Positions 52,978-61,369 of a DNA stretch of 64,000 nucleotides are shown piece by piece (positions within the stretch are counted from its first letter, which is position 1; each line of letters opens with the position of its first letter). The DNA lies in assembly GCF_022761125.1 (NCBI RefSeq), contig NZ_JAKWJR010000001.1, positions 372,001 to 436,000 of the forward strand, given 5' to 3'. The notes under the pieces are model-generated. The model was not told the DNA's origin. It ran no database searches and saw nothing but the letters and a program-made list of their open reading frames with translations. The stretch is from Nocardioides sp. SR21. Its GTDB lineage: Bacteria > Actinomycetota > Actinomycetes > Propionibacteriales > Nocardioidaceae. The position numbers and the translations under genes were made by a program.

Positions 52978-54113
52978 GGACTCCGACTCTGAGGAACGGC
53001 GCCGTCTCCGCCGTGCTCGCGACGCTGCGCGTGACCCTACGACTACTCGAGCGCGTGGTCCCGCAGAGCCGGTCGGTCGTGGTGACGGCGTACCCGGAGA
53101 CCGAGGGCAACGGCGTCGAGGTGGCCCGCGCGCTCGTGGACCGCTACGCCGGCCGCGTGGTCTGGCTGCGCGACGGCGGCCCGGTGCCGCCCGAGATCCA
53201 GGCGCTGGCGGCGCGCGGGCTGGTGCTGGCGCCGAAGGCCAGCGCGCGTGGGCTGTGGGCGTACCTGCGCGCCGAGGCGGTGCTGTTCACCCACGGGCTC
53301 TACGGCAGCCCGCGACTGCGCAAGCCGGTCGTGAACCTCTGGCACGGCGACGGACCCAAGGGGATCGCGCCGTCCAAGGACGCCGGCCGCCTGATCGAGA
53401 GCACGTACTTCGTCGGCAGCACGCCCCTGTTCTCGCACCACCAGGCCGCGACGTTCGGCGTGCCCGCCGACCGGGTGCTGCTCACCGGCAACCCGCGCAC
53501 CGACCAGCTGTGGCGCGACGTCGAGCCCGATCGGCTCGCCGCACTCGGGATCACCGCGGACTTCGTGGTGTGGATGCCGACGTTCCGCACCGCCCGCGCG
53601 GTCGGCGCGATGCGCGCGGGGGGCCCGGTCTCACCGGATCGGGCCGGGCTCGCCGAGCTCGCCGCCGGGCTGCGCGCCCAGGGCCGCCAGCTGGTCGTGA
53701 AGCCGCACCCGATGGACGCCGACCGCCGCGACTGGCCCGGCGCGGTGACCGTCGACGAGACGGCGCTGGCCGCGGCGGGCGTGACGCTCTACGAGCTGCT
53801 GGGCGCCTCGTCGGGCCTGGTCACGGACTACTCGAGCGTGTGGGTCGACTACCTGCTCACCGACCGGCCGATCGCGTTCCTGGTCCCCGACCGCGACACC
53901 TACGACCGCGCGCTGCACCCCGCCGACGTCCTCGACTGGGCTCCCGGCGAGGTGGTCGACCTCGACCGCGAGCCGTTCGCCCGGTTCCTCGCCGACGCCG
54001 ATGCCGGCCGCCGCCGCGAGGTCGCGGCGCGGATCGGGCTGAACCTGTCGGCGACGTCCGCGGACGACCTGGTGACCGCGCTGGTCAAGCTCGGGGTGCT
54101 GGGGTCGGCGTGA
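52974..54113 (+). CDS. CDP-glycerol glycerophosphotransferase (TagF/TagB)-like protein
   Basis: The 379-residue protein has the CDP-glycerol:poly(glycerophosphate) glycerophosphotransferase domain: VNLWHGDGPKGIA (the HG motif binding donor phosphate), VLLTGNPRTDQLW, WMPTFR, VVKPHPMD and DYSSVWVDYLLTDRPIAFLV. TagF/TagB enzymes build teichoic-acid-like glycerol- or ribitol-phosphate chains. That places phosphodiester-linked polyol units in this glycan. It overlaps the flippase gene by 4 bp and the convergent acyltransferase gene by 29 bp. Confidence 0.9.
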   Translation: MRTPTLRNGAVSAVLATLRVTLRLLERVVPQSRSVVVTAYPETEGNGVEVARALVDRYAGRVVWLRDGGPVPPEIQALAARGLVLAPKASARGLWAYLRAEAVLFTHGLYGSPRLRKPVVNLWHGDGPKGIAPSKDAGRLIESTYFVGSTPLFSHHQAATFGVPADRVLLTGNPRTDQLWRDVEPDRLAALGITADFVVWMPTFRTARAVGAMRAGGPVSPDRAGLAELAAGLRAQGRQLVVKPHPMDADRRDWPGAVTVDETALAAAGVTLYELLGASSGLVTDYSSVWVDYLLTDRPIAFLVPDRDTYDRALHPADVLDWAPGEVVDLDREPFARFLADADAGRRREVAARIGLNLSATSADDLVTALVKLGVLGSA

Positions 54114-55137
54114 CCTCCCGGGCCGGGCCGAGCACGTCGCTGCGCGGGCGCAGGAACGGCCGCTCCAGGTATCGGTAGCTCAGCACGGTCAGCCCGACCG
54201 CGGACGCCACGGCGACCAGCCCGAGCAGCGGCTTGGGCGCCGGTGCCTCTTCGAGCAGCAGGAACGGCACGACGTGCCAGAGGTACAGGCTGTAGCTGTG
54301 CCGGCCCACCGTCGCGAGCCACGGGTGGCCGAGCAGCCGGTGGCCGGTCCGGATCAGCACCACCCCGGCGGCGACGGCGACGGGCACGCCGACGTACCGG
54401 TAGACCGGGCTGTCGCCGTCCGGCCCGAGCAGGGAGTACGCCGCGACCGCGGCCAGCGCGAGCGCCGCGGGCAGGTTGCCGCGGGGAGGCGCGGGCCGAC
54501 CACGGTCGACGAACCACAGCGCGAGCGCGGCGCCCACGAGCAGCTCCGCGCAGCGCGCGGTCGGGCCGAAGTAGAACCAGAACGTGCCGAGGGCCAGCGA
54601 GGCGGCGTAGTCGACCGCCGCCACCGCGACCGACACCGTCGCCAGCCGGCGGGCGCTCCAACCGCGGCGCCGCGCGGCGATCACGGCCACCGGCCAGAGC
54701 GCGTAGAAGTACCACTCGACCGCGAGCGACCAGGTCTGGCCGAACGGCTGCAGCGCCGGCAGCCACAGGCTGCCCTCCTGCTCGGCGGCGTACGGCGACG
54801 ACAGCTGGGTGAGCACGATGACGCCGCGGCGGGCCACGTCGACGGGGTCGAGCGGCGCCCACGGGACCACGGCGTACAGGACCACGGAGCCGGCGACGAG
54901 GCCGAGCAGCGCGGGGTAGAGGCGGACCAGCCGGCGGCGCATGAAGGGTGCCCAGTCGGACGGCGTGCGCCAGAGCATCGTGGTGATGATGAAGCCGCTC
55001 AGCACGAAGAACAGGTCGACGCCGATCACGCCACCGTGGAAGAACGGGACGTACCAGCTGAACCAGTGGAGCGCGAGCACGGCGACGATCGCGACGGCGC
55101 GGATGCCGTCCAGGTAGTCCACGCGTCCGGTCGCCAC
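54085..55137 (-). CDS. Acyltransferase-3 family membrane O-acyltransferase
   Basis: The 350-residue protein is a polytopic acyltransferase-3 member: YLDGIRAVAIVAVLALHW at the N-terminus (conserved R and H), FFVLSGFIITTMLW, then RRRLVRLYPAL, and QTWSLAVEWYFYALWP. These enzymes acylate (often O-acetylate) sugars of exported glycans. It is convergent with the glycan operon and overlaps its last gene by 29 bp, so it probably decorates the same polymer under separate control. The start is a GTG. Confidence 0.9.
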   Translation of the reverse strand: MATGRVDYLDGIRAVAIVAVLALHWFSWYVPFFHGGVIGVDLFFVLSGFIITTMLWRTPSDWAPFMRRRLVRLYPALLGLVAGSVVLYAVVPWAPLDPVDVARRGVIVLTQLSSPYAAEQEGSLWLPALQPFGQTWSLAVEWYFYALWPVAVIAARRRGWSARRLATVSVAVAAVDYAASLALGTFWFYFGPTARCAELLVGAALALWFVDRGRPAPPRGNLPAALALAAVAAYSLLGPDGDSPVYRYVGVPVAVAAGVVLIRTGHRLLGHPWLATVGRHSYSLYLWHVVPFLLLEEAPAPKPLLGLVAVASAVGLTVLSYRYLERPFLRPRSDVLGPAREVTPTPAPRA

Positions 55138-55207
55138 GTGTCCGTAACGAGTGGGGGTCCCTGGTCGTTATGCCGCACGATCCAGCCATCCATGAAACCC
55201 TGGAGAC

Positions 55208-56509
55208 ATGCGTATCGGGACGCTGACGGTTCTTGCTGCCACCTTCACGGTCGCCCTCCAGGGCGTGGCCGTCGCAGCGCCGGCGCCACCTCACGACCGC
55301 GACGTGGCGATCAAGCGGGTCCAGGCGATCGCCTCGGACTCCGTTGTCGACACCTACGGCGTCGGCATCCACACGAACTTCCTGGACACGCCCTACCGCG
55401 ACGCCGACGCGGTCGCCGCCGCAGTGAAGGACCTCGGCGTCCGTCACGTGCGCGACGACCTGTACCTGGACGCGCCGCGGCAGTACGCCGCGATCCGGAC
55501 GGTCGCCGCTGCCGGCGCCCGGTTCGACCTGATCCTCGGCCGCCCCGACGGCTCGGCCACGCCCACCGACTACGTCGAGACCGTCGCCCGGCTCGCGCCG
55601 GGCGCGGTCGAGAGCATCGAGGGCGTCAACGAGTGGGACCTCAAGGGCGGGGACGGCTGGGTCCCGGAGATGGTCGGGTGGCAGCGCGGGATCTGGGACG
55701 CCGCCCGGGCGAACCCGGCGACCGCGGACCTGCCGGTGCTGTCGCCCGCGCTCGCCTTCCGCTGGAACTACGCCCAGGTCAGCGACCTGTCGCCGTACGC
55801 CCACTTCGCCAACGCGCACATGTACCCGGGCGGCTACCGGCCGACCACCGAGATCGCCCGGATCCTCCAGGCGCTGCTCGGGACGGTGCCCGATCGGCCG
55901 GTGATCACCACCGAGGCGGGCTACCACAACGCGGTCAACGCCTCGAGCAGCCACCCGGCGGTGCCCGAGGACGTCGCCGGCGCCTACCTGCCGCGGCTGC
56001 TGCTCGAGCACGTCGCGGCGGGCGACCACCGGATGTACAGCTACGAGCTCATCGACTCGTTCGACGACCCGGACCTGGACAACCCGGAGGCACACTTCGG
56101 GCTGCTGCGTCACGATCTGAGCCCGAAGCCGGCGTACGTCGCGATGAAGCGGCTGCTGCACCGGCTCGCCGACCCGGGCCCGGCGTTCGACCCCGGCTCG
56201 CTGGCGTTCCGGGTGGACGGGCTCCCGGCAGACGCGCGCACGCTGCTGACCCAGCGGCGCAACGGGCGCTTCGTGCTGTTGCTGTGGCGCGACGTGACGC
56301 TGTACGACCCGGCCCGCAAGGTCTACCGGCCGGCGACCGCGAGCGACGTGACGCTGCAACTGGCCCGGCGCGCGCGGATGACCGTGCACCGGCCGTCCGA
56401 GCCCGGGTTCTCCCGATCGGCCACGCGGGGTAGGACGCTGCCCCTGGCGCTGGACGGGCACGTGACGGCGGTGACGATCGTGCCCCGGCACCCGATTCCG
56501 CCAAGGTAA
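55208..56509 (+). CDS. Secreted glycoside-hydrolase-like protein
   Basis: The 433-residue product has a signal peptide (hydrophobic core about 5-20, cleavage near AVAA). The mature part reads as a TIM-barrel glycosidase: IEGVNEWDLKG supplies a probable acid/base Glu and PVITTEAGYHNA a probable nucleophile Glu, the pair seen in clan GH-A (GH5, GH39 and similar). A beta-sandwich-like C-terminus follows. The substrate may be the glycan made by the adjacent genes. TGGAGAC precedes the ATG. Sequence similarity to a named family cannot be confirmed here. Confidence 0.72.
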   Translation: MRIGTLTVLAATFTVALQGVAVAAPAPPHDRDVAIKRVQAIASDSVVDTYGVGIHTNFLDTPYRDADAVAAAVKDLGVRHVRDDLYLDAPRQYAAIRTVAAAGARFDLILGRPDGSATPTDYVETVARLAPGAVESIEGVNEWDLKGGDGWVPEMVGWQRGIWDAARANPATADLPVLSPALAFRWNYAQVSDLSPYAHFANAHMYPGGYRPTTEIARILQALLGTVPDRPVITTEAGYHNAVNASSSHPAVPEDVAGAYLPRLLLEHVAAGDHRMYSYELIDSFDDPDLDNPEAHFGLLRHDLSPKPAYVAMKRLLHRLADPGPAFDPGSLAFRVDGLPADARTLLTQRRNGRFVLLLWRDVTLYDPARKVYRPATASDVTLQLARRARMTVHRPSEPGFSRSATRGRTLPLALDGHVTAVTIVPRHPIPPR

Positions 56510-56527
56510 AGCGGGGCACCGGGGGGT

Positions 56528-57652
56528 GTGATCCACACCCTGGCCCCCAGCGACCTCGAGCTCCTCGGCAAGGAGCTCGACACCATCCGGCAGGACGTCC
56601 TGGACGACCGCGGCGCGCGCGACGCTGCCTACATCCGGCGGCTGGTCCGGGTGCAGCGGCTCGTCGAGCTGAGCAGCCGGGCGATGCTGATGGGCAGCCG
56701 TCGCCGTACGCCGTGGCTGCTCGGTACCGCCGGCCTGGCCGTGGCGAAGGTCCTCGACAACATGGAGATCGGCCACAACGTCCTGCACGGCCAGTGGGAC
56801 TGGATGCGGGACCCGAAGATCCACTCGTCGACCTGGGAGTGGGACCACGTGACGCCGGCCGCGCAGTGGAGGCGGGCACACAACGACACCCACCACCGGT
56901 TCACGAACATCATCGGCCAGGACAACGACCTCGGCTACGGGATCATGCGCGTCGACGAGGCGCAGCCGTGGGAGCCGCGCTACCTCCTGCAGCCCGCGTG
57001 GAACCTGGTGACCGCGTGCATCTTCGAGTACGGCATCGCGATGTTCGACCTCGACCTCGGCGAGCACCTCCGCGAGAAGCGGCGGATGTCACCGGAGAAG
57101 AAGGCCGACGTCCGCGTCATGCTCACGAAGGCGCGCCGGCAGCTCGTCAAGGACTTCGTCGTCTACCCGGCGCTGTCCGGGCGGGCGTGGAGGACGACGC
57201 TCGCGGCGAACGCGACCGCGAACCTGCTCCGCAACCTCTGGAGCCACTCGGTGATCATGTGCGGCCACTTCCCCGAGGGAGTGTCGACGTTCGAGCAGGA
57301 GTCGCTCGACGAGAACGAGACGCGCGGGCAGTGGTACCTGCGGCAGATGCTCGGCTCGGCCAACATCTCCGGCTCGCGGGCGCTGCACCTGATGACCGGC
57401 AACCTGTCGCACCAGATCGAGCACCACATCTTCCCGGACCTGCCGTCCAACCGGTACGTCGAGATCGCGCCGCGCGTGCGCGCGGTCTTCGACCGGTTCG
57501 ACCTGCCCTACAACGCCCGGCCGATGGTCAAGCAGGTCGCCAGCGCCTGGCACAAGGTGGTCCGGCTGTCGCTGCCGAACGGCTGGCTGGCCGACACCAA
57601 CCGGCGCAACCTGCTCCCGCAGCTGCGGCGGCTGGCGGTGCGGCCGGCCTGA
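56528..57652 (+). CDS. Membrane fatty-acid desaturase
   Basis: The 374-residue protein has all three histidine boxes of acyl-lipid/acyl-CoA desaturases: GHNVLHG (H83, H87), HNDTHH (118-123) and HQIEHH (295-300), which bind the di-iron centre. Hydrophobic stretches near 62-78, 155-175 and 225-245 provide the membrane anchor. The final box HxxHH starting with Gln indicates a front-end or linoleoyl-CoA-type desaturase relative, common in mycobacteria as DesA3. It would need ferredoxin or an oxidoreductase not encoded nearby. The start is a GTG 18 bp after the glycosidase gene. Confidence 0.92.
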   Translation: MIHTLAPSDLELLGKELDTIRQDVLDDRGARDAAYIRRLVRVQRLVELSSRAMLMGSRRRTPWLLGTAGLAVAKVLDNMEIGHNVLHGQWDWMRDPKIHSSTWEWDHVTPAAQWRRAHNDTHHRFTNIIGQDNDLGYGIMRVDEAQPWEPRYLLQPAWNLVTACIFEYGIAMFDLDLGEHLREKRRMSPEKKADVRVMLTKARRQLVKDFVVYPALSGRAWRTTLAANATANLLRNLWSHSVIMCGHFPEGVSTFEQESLDENETRGQWYLRQMLGSANISGSRALHLMTGNLSHQIEHHIFPDLPSNRYVEIAPRVRAVFDRFDLPYNARPMVKQVASAWHKVVRLSLPNGWLADTNRRNLLPQLRRLAVRPA

Positions 57653-57664
57653 GGTCGTCGGGTG

Positions 57665-57720
57665 GGTCGGGCTGGGTCGGGCTGCGTCGGGCTGCGTCGG
57701 GCTGCGTCGGGCTGCGTCGC
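57665..57720. repeat. Decamer tandem repeat GTCGGGCTGS
   Basis: About six head-to-tail copies of GTCGGGCTGC (first ones GTCGGGCTGG) follow the desaturase stop by 12 bp. It shows no coding sense and precedes the hairpin and the 35-bp array. Confidence 0.85.
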
Positions 57721-57727
57721 AGTTTCA

Positions 57728-57761
57728 CCATGTGATGCAGGCGAACCTGCACTTCACATGG
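57728..57761 (+). terminator. Hairpin after the desaturase gene
   Basis: CCATGTGA-TGCAGG pairs with CCTGCA-CT-TCACATGG around a CGAA tetraloop, giving 14 bp with a 2-nt bulge. It probably ends the desaturase transcript, and its flank GTTTCACCATGT is the inverse of a core segment of the repeat array that follows. Confidence 0.65.
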
Positions 57762-57792
57762 CGTGCAGGCCATGAGAAGTGCCGGTTCACCC

Positions 57793-58072
57793 ACTGAACA
57801 TGGTGAAACAGCAACGGGGCGCCACCCACTGAACATGGTGAAACAGCAACGGGGCGCCACCCACTGAACATGGTGAAACAGCAACGGGGCGCCACCCACT
57901 GAACATGGTGAAACAGCAACGGGGCGCCACCCACTGAACATGGTGAAACAGCAACGGGGCGCCACCCACTGAACATGGTGAAACAGCAACGGGGCGCCAC
58001 CCACTGAACATGGTGAAGCAGCAACGGGGCGCCACCCACTGAACATGGTGAAACAGCAACGGGACGCCACCC
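57793..58072. repeat. Minisatellite: eight tandem copies of a 35-bp unit
   Basis: Copies of a unit beginning ACTGAACATGGTGAAACAGC start at 57793, 57828, 57863, 57898, 57933, 57968, 58003 and 58038, all 35 bp apart. They are identical except an A-to-G change in copy 7 and a G-to-A change in copy 8. There are no spacers, so it is not a CRISPR array. It fills the gap between the convergent desaturase and MFS genes. It has no stop in some frames, which creates misleading open frames. Confidence 0.97.
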
Positions 58073-58077
58073 ACCGC

Positions 58078-59529
58078 TCAGACCTCGGCGTGCTCGGGGT
58101 GCTCGGCCTCGTACTCCGCCTGCGGGCCGGGGACGACGTGCGTGGTGGCGCGGACGACCGGGACCAGGATCGCGACGAGCGTCGCGGCGGTGGCGGTGAT
58201 CGCCAGCAGCAGGAAGCCGTGGGAGTAGCCGGACTCGGTGGGCAGCCCGGTCGGCTGCAGCTGGCTGGTGACCACGGTGGCGACGAGGGCGGAGCCGATG
58301 GCGCCGCCGACGGTGCGGATGTTGGTGTTCATGCCGCTGGCGACGCCGGTCTGCGACTGCGGGACGGCGGCGACCACGAGGTTCGACATCGCGGCGAACG
58401 CGAGACCGAAGGCGAGACCGAGGAAGGTGGTCTCGACGACGATCATCCAGACCTCGTCGTGGAAGAACGCCAGGCCGAACATACCGATCGCGGTGAGGCC
58501 GGCGCCGAACACCAGCAGCAGCTTGGAGCCGAGTCGCGTCGCGAGGCGGCCGGCGGCGACACCGCCGATGAAGCTGGCGACGGTCTGCGGCAGCAGCAGC
58601 AGTCCGGACTCGGTGACGGTCGCGCCGAAGCCGTAGCCGGCGATCTCGGGGGTCTGCAGGAACTGCGGCAGGAACGCGAAGCTCGAGTACATCCCGAAGC
58701 CGAACAGCAGCGCGACCAGGTTCACCGTCCACACGGTCGGGATCCGCATCATCTGCATGTCGACCAGCGGCTGGCTGCTGCGCGCCTCGGCGATGACCCA
58801 CACCGGCAGCAGCACGGCGGCGACGACGAAGAGCGCGATGATCTCCGGCGAGCTCCAGCCCCAGTGGTGGCCCTGGCTCACGGCGATGAGCAGTGCGACC
58901 AGCCAGCCGGACATCAGCAGCGCGGTGAGGACGTTGATCCGGCCCGGGGTGCGCTCCGGCGACTCCGGCACCCAGATCGCGGCGGCGATCGCGGCGACGG
59001 TCGTCATGATCATCGGGATCCAGAACAGCCAGTGGTAGCTCAGCGCGTCGACCAGCGGCCCGGCGATGACGAGACCGACACCGCCGCCGACCGCGAGCAG
59101 CGCGGCCGCCGTACCGATCGCGGAGGCGACCTTCTCCCGCGGGAACTCGTCGCGGATGATGCCGAACGTCAGCGGCAGCACGCCGCCGCCGATGCCCTGG
59201 ATCGCGCGGGCGACGATCATCACGGTGACGCTGGTGGCGACCGCGGCGAGCAGCGAGCCGACCGCGAGGGCGGCCAGCGCGACGACGAGCATCCGCTCCT
59301 TGCCGACCTTGTCGCCGACGCGGCCGATGATCGGGGTGAAGACCGACGCGGACACGAGGTACGCCGTGAGCACCCACGTCACCGTGGTCTGGTCGGTGTC
59401 GAGCGCGGCCTGGATCGTCGGGAGCACCGGGTTGACCATCGACTGGAGCAGCGAGAACGACGCCACGCCGACGCAGAGCACCACGAAGGTGACGCGATAG
59501 TCGGTACGGCGTTCGAGCGGGGCGGTCAT
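58078..59529 (-). CDS. MFS transporter, DHA2 drug-exporter type
   Basis: The 483-residue protein has about 14 transmembrane helices. The family motif A-like loop is GRVGDKVGKERMLVVAL and motif C-like sequence appears around GGGVGLVIAGPLVDALSYHW. DHA2 members export drugs, dyes or metabolites by proton antiport. The ATG at 59529, with GAGG upstream, starts just before the first helix; a GTG at 59574 would add 15 residues without family support. Its 3' end abuts the 35-bp minisatellite. Confidence 0.9.
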   Translation of the reverse strand: MTAPLERRTDYRVTFVVLCVGVASFSLLQSMVNPVLPTIQAALDTDQTTVTWVLTAYLVSASVFTPIIGRVGDKVGKERMLVVALAALAVGSLLAAVATSVTVMIVARAIQGIGGGVLPLTFGIIRDEFPREKVASAIGTAAALLAVGGGVGLVIAGPLVDALSYHWLFWIPMIMTTVAAIAAAIWVPESPERTPGRINVLTALLMSGWLVALLIAVSQGHHWGWSSPEIIALFVVAAVLLPVWVIAEARSSQPLVDMQMMRIPTVWTVNLVALLFGFGMYSSFAFLPQFLQTPEIAGYGFGATVTESGLLLLPQTVASFIGGVAAGRLATRLGSKLLLVFGAGLTAIGMFGLAFFHDEVWMIVVETTFLGLAFGLAFAAMSNLVVAAVPQSQTGVASGMNTNIRTVGGAIGSALVATVVTSQLQPTGLPTESGYSHGFLLLAITATAATLVAILVPVVRATTHVVPGPQAEYEAEHPEHAEV

Positions 59530-59641
59530 CGGGGTCCTCACGGGCGCAGGGTCGGGCGTAACGCTCAACCCCACGATCCACTAGTTGATTCCGGCAACCA
59601 ACAAGAAGTGCGATGTGACCTGGGTCGCGCCGGACCTCGAG

Positions 59642-60070
59642 TCAGCCCTTCAGCCGGCGACGGTCGCGCCAGGCGCCGGTGGACCAGAGCGCCCACAGCA
59701 CGAGGACCGGCTGGAAGAACAGCCGCACGAACCGCTTCTGGTCGGTGTCCAGGCCGAAGGCGTCCGTGCCCTCGACGTACTGCGCGATGTTCCCCGGGAA
59801 GATCGCCACCAAGAACGCCGCGACCACCCACCCGACGGGGACCCTGCCGCGAGCCCAGCCGATCAGCGCCGCGCCGAGCGTCACCTCGACGACGCCCGAG
59901 ACGATCACGACCGCGTCGTCGTTCACGGGGAACCAGCTCGGGACCTGGGCCTGGAACTCGTCGCGGGCGACGGTGAGGTGGGTGACGCCCGCGAAGGCCA
60001 GGATCGCGCCGAGCGCGACCCGGGCGAGCGTGCGCGGAGCGGACGTGGGCGGCGCGTCGAAGCGGCTCAT
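59642..60070 (-). CDS. DoxX family membrane protein
   Basis: The 142-residue protein has four hydrophobic segments (about 14-32, 55-74, 78-96 and 118-136) and DoxX-like features (RVALGAILAFAGVTHL, VVEVTLGAALIG). DoxX proteins are linked with thiol or quinone redox stress in actinobacteria, but function is not settled. The start at 60070 has TAGCGT exactly 6 nt upstream on the minus strand, so a leaderless mRNA is likely. It is divergent from the rRNA methyltransferase gene. Confidence 0.85.
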   Translation of the reverse strand: MSRFDAPPTSAPRTLARVALGAILAFAGVTHLTVARDEFQAQVPSWFPVNDDAVVIVSGVVEVTLGAALIGWARGRVPVGWVVAAFLVAIFPGNIAQYVEGTDAFGLDTDQKRFVRLFFQPVLVLWALWSTGAWRDRRRLKG

Positions 60071-60105
60071 GCCCGCACGCTAGCCAGGCCCGCCAAGCGC
60101 TCTCC

Positions 60106-60111
60106 TAGGCT
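60106..60111 (+). promoter_or_regulatory. Candidate -10 of the rRNA methyltransferase gene
   Basis: TAGGCT lies 9 nt before the ATG at 60121 and no ribosome-binding site is visible, so the transcript is leaderless or nearly so. Confidence 0.35.
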
Positions 60112-60120
60112 GGGCGCGCC

Positions 60121-61221
60121 ATGTTGTGCCATCACTTCGACGCCGGACGCTGCCGTTCGTGCAGCCTCCTCGGACTGCCGTACGACGTGCAGCTGCTCGA
60201 CAAGCAGCGCCGGGTCGACGAGCTGGTCGGGGGAGTCGACTGGCTCGAGCCGGTCGCGAGCCCGCAGCTGGGCTTCCGCAACAAGGCCAAGATGGTCGTC
60301 CACGGCACGATCGAGGCGCCCACGCTCGGGATCCTCAACCCGGCCGGAGGCGGTGTCGACCTGCGCGACTGCCCGCTGCACACGCCGGGCATCCAGGCCG
60401 CGCTGCCCGTGCTCGCCGACTTCGTGACCCGCGCCGCGATCGCGCCGTACGACGTGCCGCAGCGCAGCGGCGAGCTCAAGCACCTGCTGGTGACCGAGTC
60501 GCCGGACGGCGAGCTGATGGTGCGGTTCGTGCTGCGCTCGCAGGAGCCGGTCACGCGGATCCAGAAGCACCTGCCGTGGCTGCGCGAGGCGCTGCCCGCG
60601 CTGGCGGTCGCGTCGGTCAACCTGCAGCCCGAGCACAAGGCGATCCTCGAGGGCGACCGCGAGCTGCTGCTCACCGGGCAGGAGACGCTGCGGATGCGGG
60701 TCAACGGGATCGACCTGCACCTGCGGCCGCAGAGCTTCTTCCAGACCAACACCGCGATGGCGGCCGCGCTGTACCGGCAGGCGCAGGCGTGGGCGGACGA
60801 GGTGGCGCCGCGGTCGGTGTGGGACCTGTACTGCGGGGTCGGCGGCTTCGCGCTGCACCTCGCCGGCCCCGGCCGCGAGGTGCTCGGCGTCGAGATCAGC
60901 ACCGAGGCGATCGCCTCGGCGACGCTCAGCGCGCAGGAGGCCGGGGTGGCCGCGACGTTCGAGGTCGGCGACGCCACGACGTACGGCGGGGACGCGCCCG
61001 ACCTGGTCGTCGTGAACCCGCCCCGCCGCGGCATCGGCCCCGAGCTGAGCGCCTGGCTCGAGAGGTCCGGGGTACGCCACGTCCTCTACTCGAGCTGCAA
61101 CGCGCAGACCCTCGCGACCGACCTCGCCGCGATGCCGTCGCTGCGGCCCGTGCGCGGGCAGCTGCTCGACATGTTCCCGAACACCGGGCACTACGAGGTG
61201 CTGGTGCTGTTGCAGCGCTGA
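60121..61221 (+). CDS. rlmC: TrmA/RumA-type RNA m5U methyltransferase, RlmC-like
   Basis: The 366-residue protein matches the class I methyltransferases that make m5U in 23S rRNA. Iron-sulphur cysteines are C3, C11, C14 and C84 (MLCHHF, RCRSC, LRDCPLH). The SAM loop is DLYCGVGGFALHLAG, the substrate/catalytic motif VVNPPRRGI, and the nucleophile Cys326 lies in YSSCNAQTL. A short N-terminus without a TRAM domain distinguishes RlmC (U747) from RlmD, but RlmC versus RlmCD cannot be proven here. The start is the ATG at 60121. Confidence 0.85.
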   Translation: MLCHHFDAGRCRSCSLLGLPYDVQLLDKQRRVDELVGGVDWLEPVASPQLGFRNKAKMVVHGTIEAPTLGILNPAGGGVDLRDCPLHTPGIQAALPVLADFVTRAAIAPYDVPQRSGELKHLLVTESPDGELMVRFVLRSQEPVTRIQKHLPWLREALPALAVASVNLQPEHKAILEGDRELLLTGQETLRMRVNGIDLHLRPQSFFQTNTAMAAALYRQAQAWADEVAPRSVWDLYCGVGGFALHLAGPGREVLGVEISTEAIASATLSAQEAGVAATFEVGDATTYGGDAPDLVVVNPPRRGIGPELSAWLERSGVRHVLYSSCNAQTLATDLAAMPSLRPVRGQLLDMFPNTGHYEVLVLLQR

Positions 61222-61313
61222 GGTGGTTTCGAGACAGGCCCCAGAGGGCCTTCCTCAACCACCGGGTCGGTGGTCGAGGTGCGAGGAGCGCTGGCGACGA
61301 GCCTCGAAACCAC
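61222..61313. repeat. Two interspersed GGTGGT palindromic elements
   Basis: 61222-61263 (GGTGGTTTCGAGACAGGC at its left end) pairs GGTGGTT with AACCACC and is the near-identical reverse of 24701-24742. A second unit, 61269-61313, has GGTGGTCGAGG and CCTCGAAACCAC ends with a different loop. They fill the gap between two methyltransferase genes. Confidence 0.8.
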
Positions 61314-61369
61314 TGTCGGTGGACTACATCCCGCTGGCGCGGCAGCCCCGAGGGGAGCACGCTCGGGTC

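Noticed and set aside
57793..58072. CRISPR array
   Set aside because: Unit length is constant at 35 bp with no unique spacers between copies, and no cas gene is present. It is a simple tandem repeat.
57725..59581. A 618-codon minus-strand frame and a 95-codon frame through the 35-bp repeats
   Set aside because: The frame runs through the minisatellite and the wrong phase of the MFS gene. The repeated amino-acid pattern only reflects the 35-bp unit, and the MFS gene in another frame explains the region.
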